Source: JARFQH01 sp041299015 (GTDB taxonomy: Bacteria > Desulfobacterota > Desulfobacteria > Desulfobacterales > SG8-13). Taken from it: DNA of 64,000 nucleotides. The stretch's first letter is position 1. Each line of letters begins with the position of its first letter. Below are positions 1 through 8,039 of the stretch, piece by piece. Where the stretch lies: NCBI GenBank assembly GCA_041299015.1, contig JBFYWB010000084.1, forward strand, positions 22,290-86,289, read 5' to 3'. The notes beneath the pieces were generated by a model. The model did no database searches and was not told the DNA's origin. It was given only the letters and a program-made list of their open reading frames with translations. A program made the position numbers and the translations under genes.

Positions 1-1
1 A

Positions 2-694
2 ACAATCGGTCTTATCGGCGGCATGAGTTGGGAATCAACGGTTACCTACTACCGGCAAATCAACGAGTCGGTAAAGGAGCGCCTCGGCGGGCTCCACTCA
101 GCAAAAGTCGTCCTCTACAGCGTCGACTTTCACGAAGTTGAAAAGCTGCAGCATTCAGGAAACTGGTCCGCTGCGGGTGCATTGCTGGCGGATGCTGCGC
201 GAGCGCTTGAATCCGCCGGCGCGGACTTTTTGGTCCTCTGCACGAATACGATGCACAAGATTGCACCCGCAATCGAAGCGGCCGTGCGCATTCCGTTGCT
301 CCACATTGCCGATCCAACCGCCGAGAAGATCAAAGGCGCCGGCCTGTCAACGGTCGGTTTGCTTGGCACGCGATTCACCATGGAACAGGAGTTCTATAAG
401 GATCGCCTGCGTCAACGTTACGGGCTGCGAGTTCTCATTCCAAGTCGGCAAGACCGAGAAGTCATTCACCGTGTCATCTACGAAGAGCTGTGCCTCGGAC
501 GGGTTATTGACGATTCGCGTATTGAATACCGCAGAATTATGGCTGCTCTCATCAGCCAAGGCGCGGAAGCGATCATTCTCGGCTGCACGGAGATCTCAAT
601 GTTGGTCGAGCAGCGAGATTCATCGGTTCCCTTGTTTGACACCACAAGCATTCACGCCCGCAGGGCAGCCGAGCTGGCGCTTTCGGCAGCATGA
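2..694 (+). CDS. Aspartate/glutamate racemase family protein (5' partial)
   Basis: The reading frame is open from the first complete codon at base 2, so the true start lies before the window. The first visible residues (TIGLIGGMSWEST) are the typical N-terminal strand-loop of aspartate racemases. Two catalytic cysteines are visible, one in VLCTNTMHK and one near the C-terminus in ILGCTEI, the pair that does PLP-independent two-base racemisation of aspartate, glutamate or related acids. Only the first few residues seem to be missing. The substrate cannot be told from sequence. The next gene is on the other strand, with about 220 bases between that hold nothing recognisable. Confidence 0.88.
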   Translation, partial: TIGLIGGMSWESTVTYYRQINESVKERLGGLHSAKVVLYSVDFHEVEKLQHSGNWSAAGALLADAARALESAGADFLVLCTNTMHKIAPAIEAAVRIPLLHIADPTAEKIKGAGLSTVGLLGTRFTMEQEFYKDRLRQRYGLRVLIPSRQDREVIHRVIYEELCLGRVIDDSRIEYRRIMAALISQGAEAIILGCTEISMLVEQRDSSVPLFDTTSIHARRAAELALSAA

Positions 695-915
695 TGCCAA
701 ACCCCCTGTTCCACTCAAACGTCAGCCGACTCAGCGGCTCACTCCTCCGCCAAGGCCCCTTTGAATCTGCTCAGAAATGTCCATGGGTTTCACTTGGTCC
801 AAACCATCAGGTGGTCTCCGGTCTTTCTCCGTGGGTTGCCTGCGTTCACTCGGATGCTTCCCGCGCGCGACCGCTTTTTGCCGGGCCAAGGGCGCCAGGC
901 CGGGATGCCCGCATG

Positions 916-1101
916 TCAAATCACATTGCCGATCAGGTAGTTCTCCAGGTTCTCACGGCTTCGGTTGGGCATCTCTTCCAACTTCTGTTTACAGTTGGCA
1001 CAGACGCAGAGGTGCTTTTCGTTGAGGTAAACCTGACCGTTGCATGGTTTTTCGCCGCACAGATCACAGACGGCCGTCCTGTCGGCGATTTTTTCGTACA
1101 T
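916..1101 (-). CDS. Small double-CxxC (zinc-ribbon-like) protein
   Basis: A 61-residue protein. Cys12-x2-Cys15 is followed by Cys20, and Cys32, Cys34 and Cys37 form a second knuckle, an arrangement suited to binding one zinc ion. A GGAGG ribosome binding site lies 7 bases before the ATG, which supports a real gene despite its size. It begins 65 bases after the universal stress protein gene on the same strand, so the two may be cotranscribed. No named family was recognised; a role in protein or nucleic-acid contact is only inference. Confidence 0.6.
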   Translation of the reverse strand: MYEKIADRTAVCDLCGEKPCNGQVYLNEKHLCVCANCKQKLEEMPNRSRENLENYLIGNVI

Positions 1102-1166
1102 GGCGCCACCTCCGCTCGATTACGGTTCCCCGGTGTTGACGTTGCGGCCGCAATGACGGCGGTCGG

Positions 1167-2108
1167 TTAACCGCTCACCACCCAGACGGTCTGCTCGTTG
1201 ATGAGCTGGACCAGTTTCATCGGCACCCTTCCTATGGGGAAGGTCTTCACGTTCGATACCCCCCGACGCCCGACGACGATGGTGCCGAAGCCGCCGTGAA
1301 GGGCCTGAGCGAAAAGGGTGCCGCCGCGGGTGGCCATGCCGGAGATCACCTTGACCGATATCCTATCGGAAGGAATACCGGCTGCTTCCAGGGAGTCAAC
1401 GGCCTTTTCAAACACCGGCACCATGGCCTTGCGGGAACGCATCTCCTGGCGGGCGGCGGCCTCGCCGGCGGATGGATCCGATCCGGGGTCCCAATCGGGT
1501 TCCGGGTTGCGAATGGCATGAAACAGCGTGATCTCTGCCGGGCTTCCTGAAAGCATTCGGCCGACATGGTCGACCACGCGCGCGGCAAAAGGCGAGGCGT
1601 CGATGCAAGCGAGCACCCGCCGGCAATCCGGCCGACCGTCCACCAGCCACAGAGTGACCTCGGAAAGGGCGGGCACCAGCTTGCCGGCCACGCTGCCCAT
1701 CACCAGCCGTGTAATCGGGTTGCGGCCGGTCTTTCCGAACGCAACGGCCCGGTATCCGCGGCGGGCTTCCTTAAGGATGTCCCGGGCAATCCCTTCCTGT
1801 CGGGGCTGAATGACGGCCCGGACGGCCTCGGCCGGGAACCCGCTGTCAAACAGCAATTGACGGGCATCGTCCATGAAGACCTTTATTGCGGCTTGACGGC
1901 GGATCAGCCACTCCCGGCCCAATTCGTTGCCCGACGATTCGGTTGTCGCCCTGAGATCCCAGAAACTCTCCGGGACGGGCGAGAGCACGTGGAAGAGGGT
2001 CACATCGGTTGATCTCGGCGCGCATATACCCGCCACATAGCGCACGACCTCCAGCGATTGTTCGGAGCCGTCGACGGCCGCCAGCAGCTTTTGTTTCACG
2101 GATGCCAT
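1167..2108 (-). CDS. Tandem universal stress protein (two UspA domains)
   Basis: A protein of 313 residues with two UspA domains in tandem. The N-terminal domain holds the ATP-binding pattern G-x2-G-x9-G-S (GKTG...MGS); the second has G-x2-G-x9-G-R (GRRG...IGR). Such proteins bind ATP in the cytoplasm and are induced by starvation or redox stress. The start at 2108 (MASVKQKLL) was chosen over an upstream in-frame ATG because an AGGAGGAG site sits just before it. A small zinc-ribbon gene follows, and a superoxide dismutase is transcribed in the same direction upstream, fitting a stress neighbourhood. Confidence 0.87.
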   Translation of the reverse strand: MASVKQKLLAAVDGSEQSLEVVRYVAGICAPRSTDVTLFHVLSPVPESFWDLRATTESSGNELGREWLIRRQAAIKVFMDDARQLLFDSGFPAEAVRAVIQPRQEGIARDILKEARRGYRAVAFGKTGRNPITRLVMGSVAGKLVPALSEVTLWLVDGRPDCRRVLACIDASPFAARVVDHVGRMLSGSPAEITLFHAIRNPEPDWDPGSDPSAGEAAARQEMRSRKAMVPVFEKAVDSLEAAGIPSDRISVKVISGMATRGGTLFAQALHGGFGTIVVGRRGVSNVKTFPIGRVPMKLVQLINEQTVWVVSG

Positions 2109-2516
2109 GCTTCTCCTCCTGCCCTCCAGGGCCATTCACCCTTCGGGCGCACAGCCGTATAAAGGGGTTTAAACGCGGGGGCCCGATTGCCTGCCACAAA
2201 CTATTCTGCAAAACGGATACCATCGCCTTTCGAAATGGCGGCACGACGCCAACTGCCCGATACGTCTTTAATATCCAGATTTTCGGCCGAATCCCGCCGG
2301 AGTGGTTACCGGGAGCGGCTGTCGATTTTTTTTACAGATTGGAAATTGCTGACGAAAGATCAAGAAGACGGAAGGAGCATTTTTTGTGCGGAAGGGGCCA
2401 TGCCGCTGAGAACGGCAATGACAATTAAAGCCCGTGCCAAGATCGGAAAGCCATGAGTGCTCTGTACGAACGTTGTTCTTGGAAAGGGCGGGGAATCTCC
2501 CCGCCCATTTTTTCGT
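2109..2516. other. Gene-free stretch between sod and usp
   Basis: About 400 bases without a convincing gene. It holds a strong hairpin near 2486-2506, described separately. Short open frames on the plus strand (for example one ending at 2456) have no family resemblance. Base composition around 2330-2420 is more A-rich than the flanking genes. Confidence 0.5.
2486..2512 (+). terminator. Rho-independent terminator, plus-strand oriented
   Basis: A perfect 8-bp GC stem (GGGCGGGG / CCCCGCCC) with a 5-base loop is followed by ATTTTTT on the plus strand. On the minus strand the tract after the stem is only CTTT, so it could also act weakly downstream of the sod gene, which ends at 2517. As a plus-strand terminator it has no recognised protein gene in front of it. 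Confidence 0.65.
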
Positions 2517-3119
2517 TTATCGACTTTTATTGTAATGCGCGTTGATCCGCTCCCAGTCGATCACATTGAAGAAGGCCTCGATGTATTCCGGCCGGCGGTT
2601 CTGGTATTTGAGGTAGTAGGCATGCTCCCACACATCCAGCCCCAGAACCGGCGTCTGCCCGCGGCTCAGCGGGCTGTCCTGGTTCGCGGTGGTGACGATC
2701 TCCAACCGGCCGTTGCCCACAACCAGCCAAGCCCAGCCGCTGCCGAACAGCAACGCCGCCGATGTTGAAAATTCTTTCTTGAACGGCTCGAAACCGCCGA
2801 ACCTCTCCTTGATGGCATCGGCCACCGGTCCGCCGAAGGATGCGTTTTTTTTCAGGGTCGGCCAGAAAAACGAGTGGTTGGCATGGCCGCCCCCGTGGTT
2901 TCTGACGGCGGTTCTGATTTTTTCAGGGATTTTGTCCAGCATCTTGAGCAATTCTTCGACGCTGTAATTTTTGAGTTCGGGATCATCGCCGATGGCGGCA
3001 TTCAGTTTGTCGACGTAGGTCTGATGATGCTTCGTATGATGAATCTCCATGGTTCGCGCATCGATGTAAGGTTCCAGCGCGTCGTATGCGTAAGGTAGTT
3101 TTGGTAGTGTATGTGACAT
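2517..3119 (-). CDS. Superoxide dismutase (Fe/Mn family)
   Basis: A 200-residue enzyme that converts superoxide to hydrogen peroxide and oxygen. Metal ligands are visible: His27 in MEIHHTKHH, a second His in the GGGHANHSFFW stretch, and Asp and His in DVWEHAYY near the C-terminus. Length and motifs match the cytoplasmic FeSOD/MnSOD family; Fe versus Mn cannot be settled here. The start (MSHTLPKLP) follows an AGGAGA site; an upstream in-frame ATG would add 40 residues foreign to the family. A good sigma-70-type promoter lies about 140 bases upstream. In an anaerobe this would serve oxygen defence. Confidence 0.93.
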   Translation of the reverse strand: MSHTLPKLPYAYDALEPYIDARTMEIHHTKHHQTYVDKLNAAIGDDPELKNYSVEELLKMLDKIPEKIRTAVRNHGGGHANHSFFWPTLKKNASFGGPVADAIKERFGGFEPFKKEFSTSAALLFGSGWAWLVVGNGRLEIVTTANQDSPLSRGQTPVLGLDVWEHAYYLKYQNRRPEYIEAFFNVIDWERINAHYNKSR

Positions 3120-3436
3120 CGTTTTTTCTCCTGTATGGTGGCACAGTCCCCGCAGGGACCGGTTCGTCGAATATCGAAGAAAGCCACGTTTCGGCCGCCG
3201 CAGCCGCAAATCGGGATGCGAGCGCCAAAGCGTTTTCAAATCACGCGGCTATTGGAAATATAACGACGATCGACCGTCTCTCAAGTCGGGAAGGGGCGGA
3301 AGATGAGGGATGGCGTTTTGACCTCACGAAAGCCCGGCGGGCATCGCCGTTGCGCGGCATACCAGGGGATCTGCTCTTCGTGCCGACAATGAACAGCTGC
3401 GCCCGCTGCGGCGACGGGCGCGGGACCGGCTTTGGG
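3120..3436. other. Gene-free stretch holding the sod promoter
   Basis: About 320 bases between the sod start and the end of the nucleotidyltransferase gene. It holds the sod promoter candidate (3257-3284) and a small GTCCC/GGGAC hairpin around 3144-3158 in the sod leader. No gene was recognised in either strand. Confidence 0.5.
3257..3284 (-). promoter_or_regulatory. Sigma-70-type promoter for sod
   Basis: Read on the minus strand: TTGAGA, a 16-base spacer, then TATATT. Each hexamer matches five of six consensus bases. It would start transcription about 130 bases before the sod start codon. Confidence 0.6.
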
Positions 3437-4201
3437 TTACCGGTGTGTCCATCCGGCCCGCATCACCAAGTCCGCCTGGCGATAACTGTCCATGTTGCCG
3501 ATATCGAGCCGCTTGGCATCGATCTTGATTGCCGTCACCGGTTCTTTGCGGCACAGGTAATCGATGAAATGGCCCGGTGCGTCGACCGGACCGGCGGCAT
3601 CCAGAAAATCCGCCAACCTCTCGCGCGCGCTGGGCCGCAGAAAATAAAGCGGTGGGCAGAACCAGCCGGGCAGCGGGTTGTCCGGTTTTTCGAGCATTCC
3701 TAAAACCCGGTCGCTTACACCGAAAACCGGCACTCCAGTTCGTCTGTGCGCCTGCGGATCGTGCTCCGCCAGCGCAATGAGGCAGTGAGTGGTGCCGCTC
3801 AAAAAATACCGCCACGGCTGGGCAATATGAAAGAGATAAATATTGTCTCCGGCGGAAACCAGGTAGGCACCGGACCGGCCGGCCTGGCGCAAGACCAGCC
3901 GCAGGTCCGAGCAGGCACCGAGACGACTTTCTGCCCCGGTCGCGCCGTCATTGTGAAGTTCAAGGGTGATGTTTCGCGCCGACAGACGGGCAAGCCAGCC
4001 GCGGCTCCAGTCTTCGAAACGATCGATGTGTTTGGCGTTGGTGACGATATGGACTGCGTCGATTTCCGTCAGGTCGAGGACCTGTTCCATCAGGTAATCG
4101 AGCACGGGCCGGCCGGCGACGGGCAGCAACGGCTTGGGGAAATCACGGGTGAGGGGGTACATGCGGGTGGCAAATCCGGCACACAGAAAGACCGCCAACA
4201 T
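3437..4201 (-). CDS. Sugar nucleotidyltransferase (NTP_transferase family)
   Basis: A 254-residue protein whose first 45 residues hold the nucleotide-binding signature of sugar-1-phosphate nucleotidyltransferases: LCAGFATRMYPLT followed by FPKPLLPVAGRPVLDY. Members join a sugar-1-phosphate to an NTP to make NDP-sugars for envelope polysaccharides. It is shorter than RmlA (about 290 residues) and has no C-terminal acyltransferase hexapeptide repeats. An AGAGGA site lies 9 bases before the ATG. No glycan genes are adjacent, so the sugar substrate is unknown. Confidence 0.8.
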   Translation of the reverse strand: MLAVFLCAGFATRMYPLTRDFPKPLLPVAGRPVLDYLMEQVLDLTEIDAVHIVTNAKHIDRFEDWSRGWLARLSARNITLELHNDGATGAESRLGACSDLRLVLRQAGRSGAYLVSAGDNIYLFHIAQPWRYFLSGTTHCLIALAEHDPQAHRRTGVPVFGVSDRVLGMLEKPDNPLPGWFCPPLYFLRPSARERLADFLDAAGPVDAPGHFIDYLCRKEPVTAIKIDAKRLDIGNMDSYRQADLVMRAGWTHR

Positions 4202-4463
4202 CGGTGAGGTCCTCTCTCATCCTGTTTGACCTTGCCAGCGGTCGACTCTTGGCATTATTCCACGCAGCAGGATGCCCCGTCGTTTTTTTATAGGGCCTTC
4301 GGTCCGAATAAAGTGGAATTCGTTATGTTGGTTGCGATCCCCCGAATTTTCTTATTATGATCTATCCCAGATCGCCGTCAGGTTCAAGATCCATTTCGTA
4401 CTGATAGTGAAACGCTCAAAGCATATAACAATTATGTTTGTAACGCTCTAATTTATTTCATTA

Positions 4464-4505
4464 TTGTATATTCATAATTTTATTATTACACTTTTGTATA
4501 TTCAT
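4464..4505 (+). repeat. 12-base direct repeat upstream of nifA
   Basis: TTGTATATTCAT occurs at 4464-4475 and again at 4494-4505. The copies start exactly 30 bases apart, about three helical turns, which would place them on the same face of the DNA. They lie 85-125 bases upstream of the sigma-54 promoter, a usual distance for activator binding. The binding protein is unknown. Confidence 0.5.
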
Positions 4506-4587
4506 TCCGCCACGATGTTTTTGGGACCATCAAATTTAAAAGCATTATTTCATAGGGTTATTCCGAATACGCCACTGGCGCGCCATG

Positions 4588-4603
4588 TGGCACGGACCCT
4601 GCT
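4588..4603 (+). promoter_or_regulatory. Sigma-54 (-24/-12) promoter of nifA
   Basis: TGGCACG-N4-CTGCT matches the -24/-12 consensus TGGCACG-N4-TTGCW at all but one position, with GG and GC correctly 10 bases apart. Transcription would start near 4614, leaving a leader of only about 10 bases before the nifA ATG at 4624. Confidence 0.65.
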
Positions 4604-4623
4604 TGGTTAGTGCGGGATAACCT

Positions 4624-6159
4624 ATGGACCTGCTATTGCGAAAAAACGAAGAACTCTCCGCCATCTTGGAGGTCAGCTGCGTGCTGACGGCCTCCTTCGA
4701 CCTGGAGAAAAACCTGGCGGCGGCCATGGAAATCCTCTCCTCGCACTTGGAGATGCAGCGCGGATGTGTTTTCCTCCTGGACCCGGTTTCCAGGAAACTT
4801 CGGATTGTCGCGGCCCACGGACTATCACGCCAGGCCATCCGCCGCGGTAAATACCGCATCGGCGAAGGAATCGTGGGCCAGGTGATTGCATCCGGCGAGC
4901 CGATGTTTGTCCCCAACATCGGGGATGAACCCAAATTTTTGAACAAGACGGACTCGCGGCTCCAGAAGAGCGGGGTGTCGTTTCTGTGCATGCCGATCGC
5001 CCTGGATGGCGCGATCCTGGGCGTCATCAGCGTCGATCGAATTTACATGGTCGAGCACGGCAACGTTGACGATGACCTGCGTGTGCTTCGTATCATCGCC
5101 TCCCTCATCGCCCAGTTTGTGAAGCTCTGGGAACTTTTCATCAAAGCAGAAAACGAGTGCGGCGTGTTGCGGTCTCAACTGACGGAAAAATTCAGCCTTC
5201 CCAACATCGTGGGAGAGTCACGGCCCCTGCAACAGGTTCTAAAGAGCGTTAAAAAAGTAGCCGCCACCGACACCACGGTCATTCTACTCGGTGAAAGCGG
5301 AACCGGCAAGGAGCTCATCGCCCAAACGCTTCACTATCAGAGTCACCGGGCCAAGGGCCAGTTCGTTCCCGTCAATCTGGCGGCCCTGCCGGAAAACCTG
5401 ATCGAAGTCGAGCTGTTTGGTGTCGAAAAGGGAGCTTACACCGGGGCAACCGCTCGGCGCATCGGCCGTTTCGAACATGCCGACAGGGGCACCCTGTTCT
5501 TGGACGAAATTGGCGAACTGCCCCTGGCCCTGCAGGTCAAACTGTTGCGGGTGCTCCAGGAGAAAACCTTCGAGCGCATCGGCTCCTCTCGCCCGATTCA
5601 TGTTGACACCCGGGTCGTCGCAGCCACCCACCGCAACCTCATTGACGAAGTCAGGCGAGGGCATTTCAGGGAAGACCTGTATTGGCGGTTGAACGTCGTT
5701 CCGATCGTACTGCCGCCGCTGAGGGAGAGAATCACGGACATACCGCCTCTGCTGAACCACTACCTCGAAAAGTTTAACCGTACTCACGACCGCAAGGTTC
5801 GTTTCGAAGCGAAAACAATTGACGTTCTTTCGGCCTACCCCTGGCCGGGCAACGTTCGCGAACTGGCCAACACGGTTGAACGGCTCGTGATCATGACCGA
5901 ATCCAGCTCGCTCACCCCTTTCGATCTGCCGCTTGCCATTACGAGCGCCGGAACCAACATCGCACCCACCGCTTGCGACAGCGAGGCCGACCTGACCGGA
6001 TTGAACAGCGAGGTCGCAGTGCTCGAACGGCGGCGCATCATTCAGGCCCTGAAAACAAGTGATCGCATCCAGCAAAGAGCCGCCAGGACGCTTGGGATCA
6101 GTCCCCGCCAACTCGGTTACCGCATAAAGAAATACAACATCGACCTGCGAAACTTATAG
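4624..6159 (+). CDS. nifA: NifA, sigma-54-dependent activator of nif genes
   Basis: A 511-residue enhancer-binding protein. Residues about 10-165 form a GAF sensor domain. The AAA+ domain (about 195-430) shows Walker A GESGTGKE near 222 and the sigma-54 contact loop near 270 as GAYTGA, a Tyr variant of the usual GAFTGA. The C-terminal about 45 residues form a Fis-type helix-turn-helix (RAARTLGISPRQLGYRIKKY). It is read toward nifH, whose start is 220 bases downstream with its own sigma-54 promoter, so it almost certainly activates that operon. The start matches the family N-terminus (MDLLLRKNEELSA). Its ribosome binding site is weak, and a sigma-54 promoter lies immediately upstream. Confidence 0.93.
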   Translation: MDLLLRKNEELSAILEVSCVLTASFDLEKNLAAAMEILSSHLEMQRGCVFLLDPVSRKLRIVAAHGLSRQAIRRGKYRIGEGIVGQVIASGEPMFVPNIGDEPKFLNKTDSRLQKSGVSFLCMPIALDGAILGVISVDRIYMVEHGNVDDDLRVLRIIASLIAQFVKLWELFIKAENECGVLRSQLTEKFSLPNIVGESRPLQQVLKSVKKVAATDTTVILLGESGTGKELIAQTLHYQSHRAKGQFVPVNLAALPENLIEVELFGVEKGAYTGATARRIGRFEHADRGTLFLDEIGELPLALQVKLLRVLQEKTFERIGSSRPIHVDTRVVAATHRNLIDEVRRGHFREDLYWRLNVVPIVLPPLRERITDIPPLLNHYLEKFNRTHDRKVRFEAKTIDVLSAYPWPGNVRELANTVERLVIMTESSSLTPFDLPLAITSAGTNIAPTACDSEADLTGLNSEVAVLERRRIIQALKTSDRIQQRAARTLGISPRQLGYRIKKYNIDLRNL

Positions 6160-6170
6160 GTCGACATTAA

Positions 6171-6184
6171 TGTAGCGATCTACA
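6171..6184. promoter_or_regulatory. Inverted repeat TGTAG-N4-CTACA, possible degenerate NifA site
   Basis: TGTAGCGATCTACA lies about 135 bases upstream of the nifH -24/-12 promoter, where a NifA upstream activator site is expected. The spacing is TGT-N8-ACA instead of TGT-N10-ACA. No perfect N10 site was found between nifA and nifH, so this is the best candidate only. Confidence 0.3.
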
Positions 6185-6307
6185 AAAGTGTCGCACACAT
6201 ATTGTCGGTCGCCGGTTCGGCAACTTCATTCCGGCGGCGGGGCGACTATTCATTTTTCCTTATGGTTCCGTTATCTTTCCTGATCCGCCGATCCCATTTC
6301 GTATTGA

Positions 6308-6322
6308 TGGCATGCTTATTGA
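6308..6322 (+). promoter_or_regulatory. Sigma-54 (-24/-12) promoter of the nifH operon
   Basis: TGGCATG-N4-TTGA has GG at -24 and T-T-G-A at the -12 element, with correct spacing; GA replaces the usual GC. The expected start near 6334 leaves a leader of about 45 bases before nifH at 6380. Confidence 0.7.
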
Positions 6323-6379
6323 AAACGTATGCCAGCAGTATCGCAACCCGTAAACATCCCGAAAGGAGCAAAAAGAAAA

Positions 6380-7204
6380 ATGCGTAAAATAGCCATCTAC
6401 GGTAAGGGCGGCATCGGCAAGTCGACCACCACGCAGAACACAGTGGCCGGACTGGCCGAGATGGGTAAAAAAATCATGGTCGTCGGCTGCGACCCCAAGG
6501 CGGACTCGACCCGACTGCTCTTGAACGGCTTGGCCCAACGAACCGTTTTGGACACCCTCAGAGAAGAAGGCGAAGACGTCGAGCTGGATGACGTACGGAA
6601 AAAGGGGTACGGCGGCACGATGTGCACCGAGTCGGGCGGCCCGGAGCCGGGTGTCGGCTGCGCCGGCCGCGGTATCATCACTTCCATCAACCTTCTCGAA
6701 CAGCTAGGTGCTTACGCCGATAGTGAAAGCCTGGATTATGTCTTTTATGATGTACTGGGGGACGTGGTCTGCGGTGGCTTTGCCATGCCCATTCGGGAAG
6801 GCAAAGCCCAGGAGATCTACATCGTTGTCTCCGGTGAAATGATGGCCATGTATGCGGCCAACAACATCTGCAAGGGAATCGTTAAATTCGCCGAAGCCGG
6901 CGGTGTCAGGTTGGGGGGCTTGATCTGCAACAGCCGCAAGGTGGACAACGAACTGGAGATGATATTGGCGCTGGCTGACAGGCTGGGCACCCAAATGATC
7001 CATTTTATTCCCCGCGACAACATGGTCCAGCGCGCCGAGATCAATCGCAAGACCGTTATCGAATTTGACGCCACTCACGCTCAGGCGGATGAATACCGCA
7101 CATTGGCGAAGAAGATCGACGCCAATGAAATGCGCGTCATTCCCTCACCGCTGGCGATCGACGAACTTGAAAAGCTGCTCATCGAATACGGCATCGCTGC
7201 TTAG
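6380..7204 (+). CDS. nifH: Nitrogenase iron protein NifH
   Basis: Dinitrogenase reductase, 274 residues, which passes electrons to the MoFe protein with ATP hydrolysis. The P-loop GKGGIGKST lies at residues 8-16. Cys94 (GVGCAGRG) and Cys131 (GDVVCGGFAMPI) hold the shared 4Fe-4S cluster of the dimer. Arg97 corresponds to the arginine ADP-ribosylated by DraT in some bacteria. The start follows AAAGGAGC; an in-frame ATG 51 bases upstream would add residues not found in the family. It heads the operon H-I1-I2-D-K-E-N-B. Confidence 0.98.
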   Translation: MRKIAIYGKGGIGKSTTTQNTVAGLAEMGKKIMVVGCDPKADSTRLLLNGLAQRTVLDTLREEGEDVELDDVRKKGYGGTMCTESGGPEPGVGCAGRGIITSINLLEQLGAYADSESLDYVFYDVLGDVVCGGFAMPIREGKAQEIYIVVSGEMMAMYAANNICKGIVKFAEAGGVRLGGLICNSRKVDNELEMILALADRLGTQMIHFIPRDNMVQRAEINRKTVIEFDATHAQADEYRTLAKKIDANEMRVIPSPLAIDELEKLLIEYGIAA

Positions 7205-7240
7205 TCCCTTTCCCAAACCGTCTCTTTTAATGAGGAGAAA

Positions 7241-7603
7241 ATGAAAATGATTATGATCCGTTCCATCGTCCGTCCCGAAAAGGTTGACAACGTGCTGGCG
7301 GCCCTCATGGAGGCCGGATTCCCCGGCGTGACCAAAATGTCCGTGGTGGGACGCGGTAAGCAGCGCGGCATCAAGATCGGGGAGATCACCTACGACGAGA
7401 TTCCAAAGGAAATGCTGCTCACCGTGGTCAAAAACAACGACAAGGAGTTCGCCATTCGAACCATTATCAAAGCCGCCCGCACCGGGGAAAAGGGTGCCTT
7501 CGGTGACGGTAGGATCTTCGTCGTGCCAGTAGAAGAGACTTACACCATCAGCTCCGGCATCAAAGAGACCGCCGACGGCAAGACAGAAGAGGTGAAGATA
7601 TGA
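7241..7603 (+). CDS. nifI1: NifI1, PII-like nitrogenase regulator
   Basis: A 120-residue PII-superfamily protein. It starts with MKMIMIRSIVRPEKVDNVL, resembling GlnB, but is encoded between nifH and nifD, the diagnostic position of NifI1. With NifI2 this family binds the MoFe protein and blocks it when ammonium is available; 2-oxoglutarate and ATP release it. The PII core motif VVGRGKQRGIKIGE is visible. An AGGAG site lies 6 bases before the start. The stop overlaps the nifI2 start by four bases, suggesting coupled translation. Confidence 0.93.
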   Translation: MKMIMIRSIVRPEKVDNVLAALMEAGFPGVTKMSVVGRGKQRGIKIGEITYDEIPKEMLLTVVKNNDKEFAIRTIIKAARTGEKGAFGDGRIFVVPVEETYTISSGIKETADGKTEEVKI

Positions 7604-7980
7604 AAGAGCTGATGGCCATCGTACGCATGAACATGATGAACAAAACCAAGCGCGCACTGGCCGATGCCGGACTGGGGTCCGTTACCGCCCGGGATGCACT
7701 GGGGCGCGGCAAAGGCATCGTCGACTTGCAGCTGCTAAAGGGTGCCGAACGCGGTTATGAAGAAGCTATTGCCCAGTTGGGCCAGAGCCAGCGGCTCATC
7801 CCCAAGCGCGCCTTGCTGATAGTCGTCAACGACGAACTGGTGGAAAAAGCCGTCAAGACAATCATCAGGACCAATCGCACCGGCAAATCGGGTGATGGCA
7901 TGATTGTCGTGATGCCCTGTCGGGAGGCTGTCCGGGTGCGCACCGGGGAGCGAGGAGAGGACACGCTGGATGACGGCTGA
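7600..7980 (+). CDS. nifI2: NifI2, PII-like nitrogenase regulator
   Basis: A 126-residue PII-superfamily partner of NifI1, beginning inside the nifI1 stop (ATGA overlap). The N-terminal strand (MKELMAIVRMNMMNKT), the region ARDALGRGKG and the C-terminal strand GDGMIVVMPCREAVRVRTGERG fit NifI2. The two proteins work together as a hetero-oligomer that inhibits nitrogenase during ammonium switch-off. Its presence beside NifA means this organism seems to control nitrogen fixation both in transcription and by direct protein binding. Confidence 0.92.
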   Translation: MKELMAIVRMNMMNKTKRALADAGLGSVTARDALGRGKGIVDLQLLKGAERGYEEAIAQLGQSQRLIPKRALLIVVNDELVEKAVKTIIRTNRTGKSGDGMIVVMPCREAVRVRTGERGEDTLDDG

Positions 7981-8039
7981 TGCCCACCGTTAAAAAAAGC
8001 TGAATTCACATCATCCCGATTATAGATAGGAGAACTTCC

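Larger units (their letters stand above)
4202..4623. other. AT-rich control region upstream of nifA
   Basis: About 420 bases without a gene between two divergently read genes. From about 4310 to 4560 it is strikingly AT-rich against its surroundings. It contains a 12-base direct repeat (4464-4505) and a -24/-12 promoter (4588-4603). No clean TGT-N10-ACA NifA site was found. Confidence 0.55.

Noticed and set aside
5284..6111. Open frame of 275 codons on the minus strand over nifA
   Set aside because: Antisense to the AAA+ and HTH domains of nifA, with no recognisable domains.
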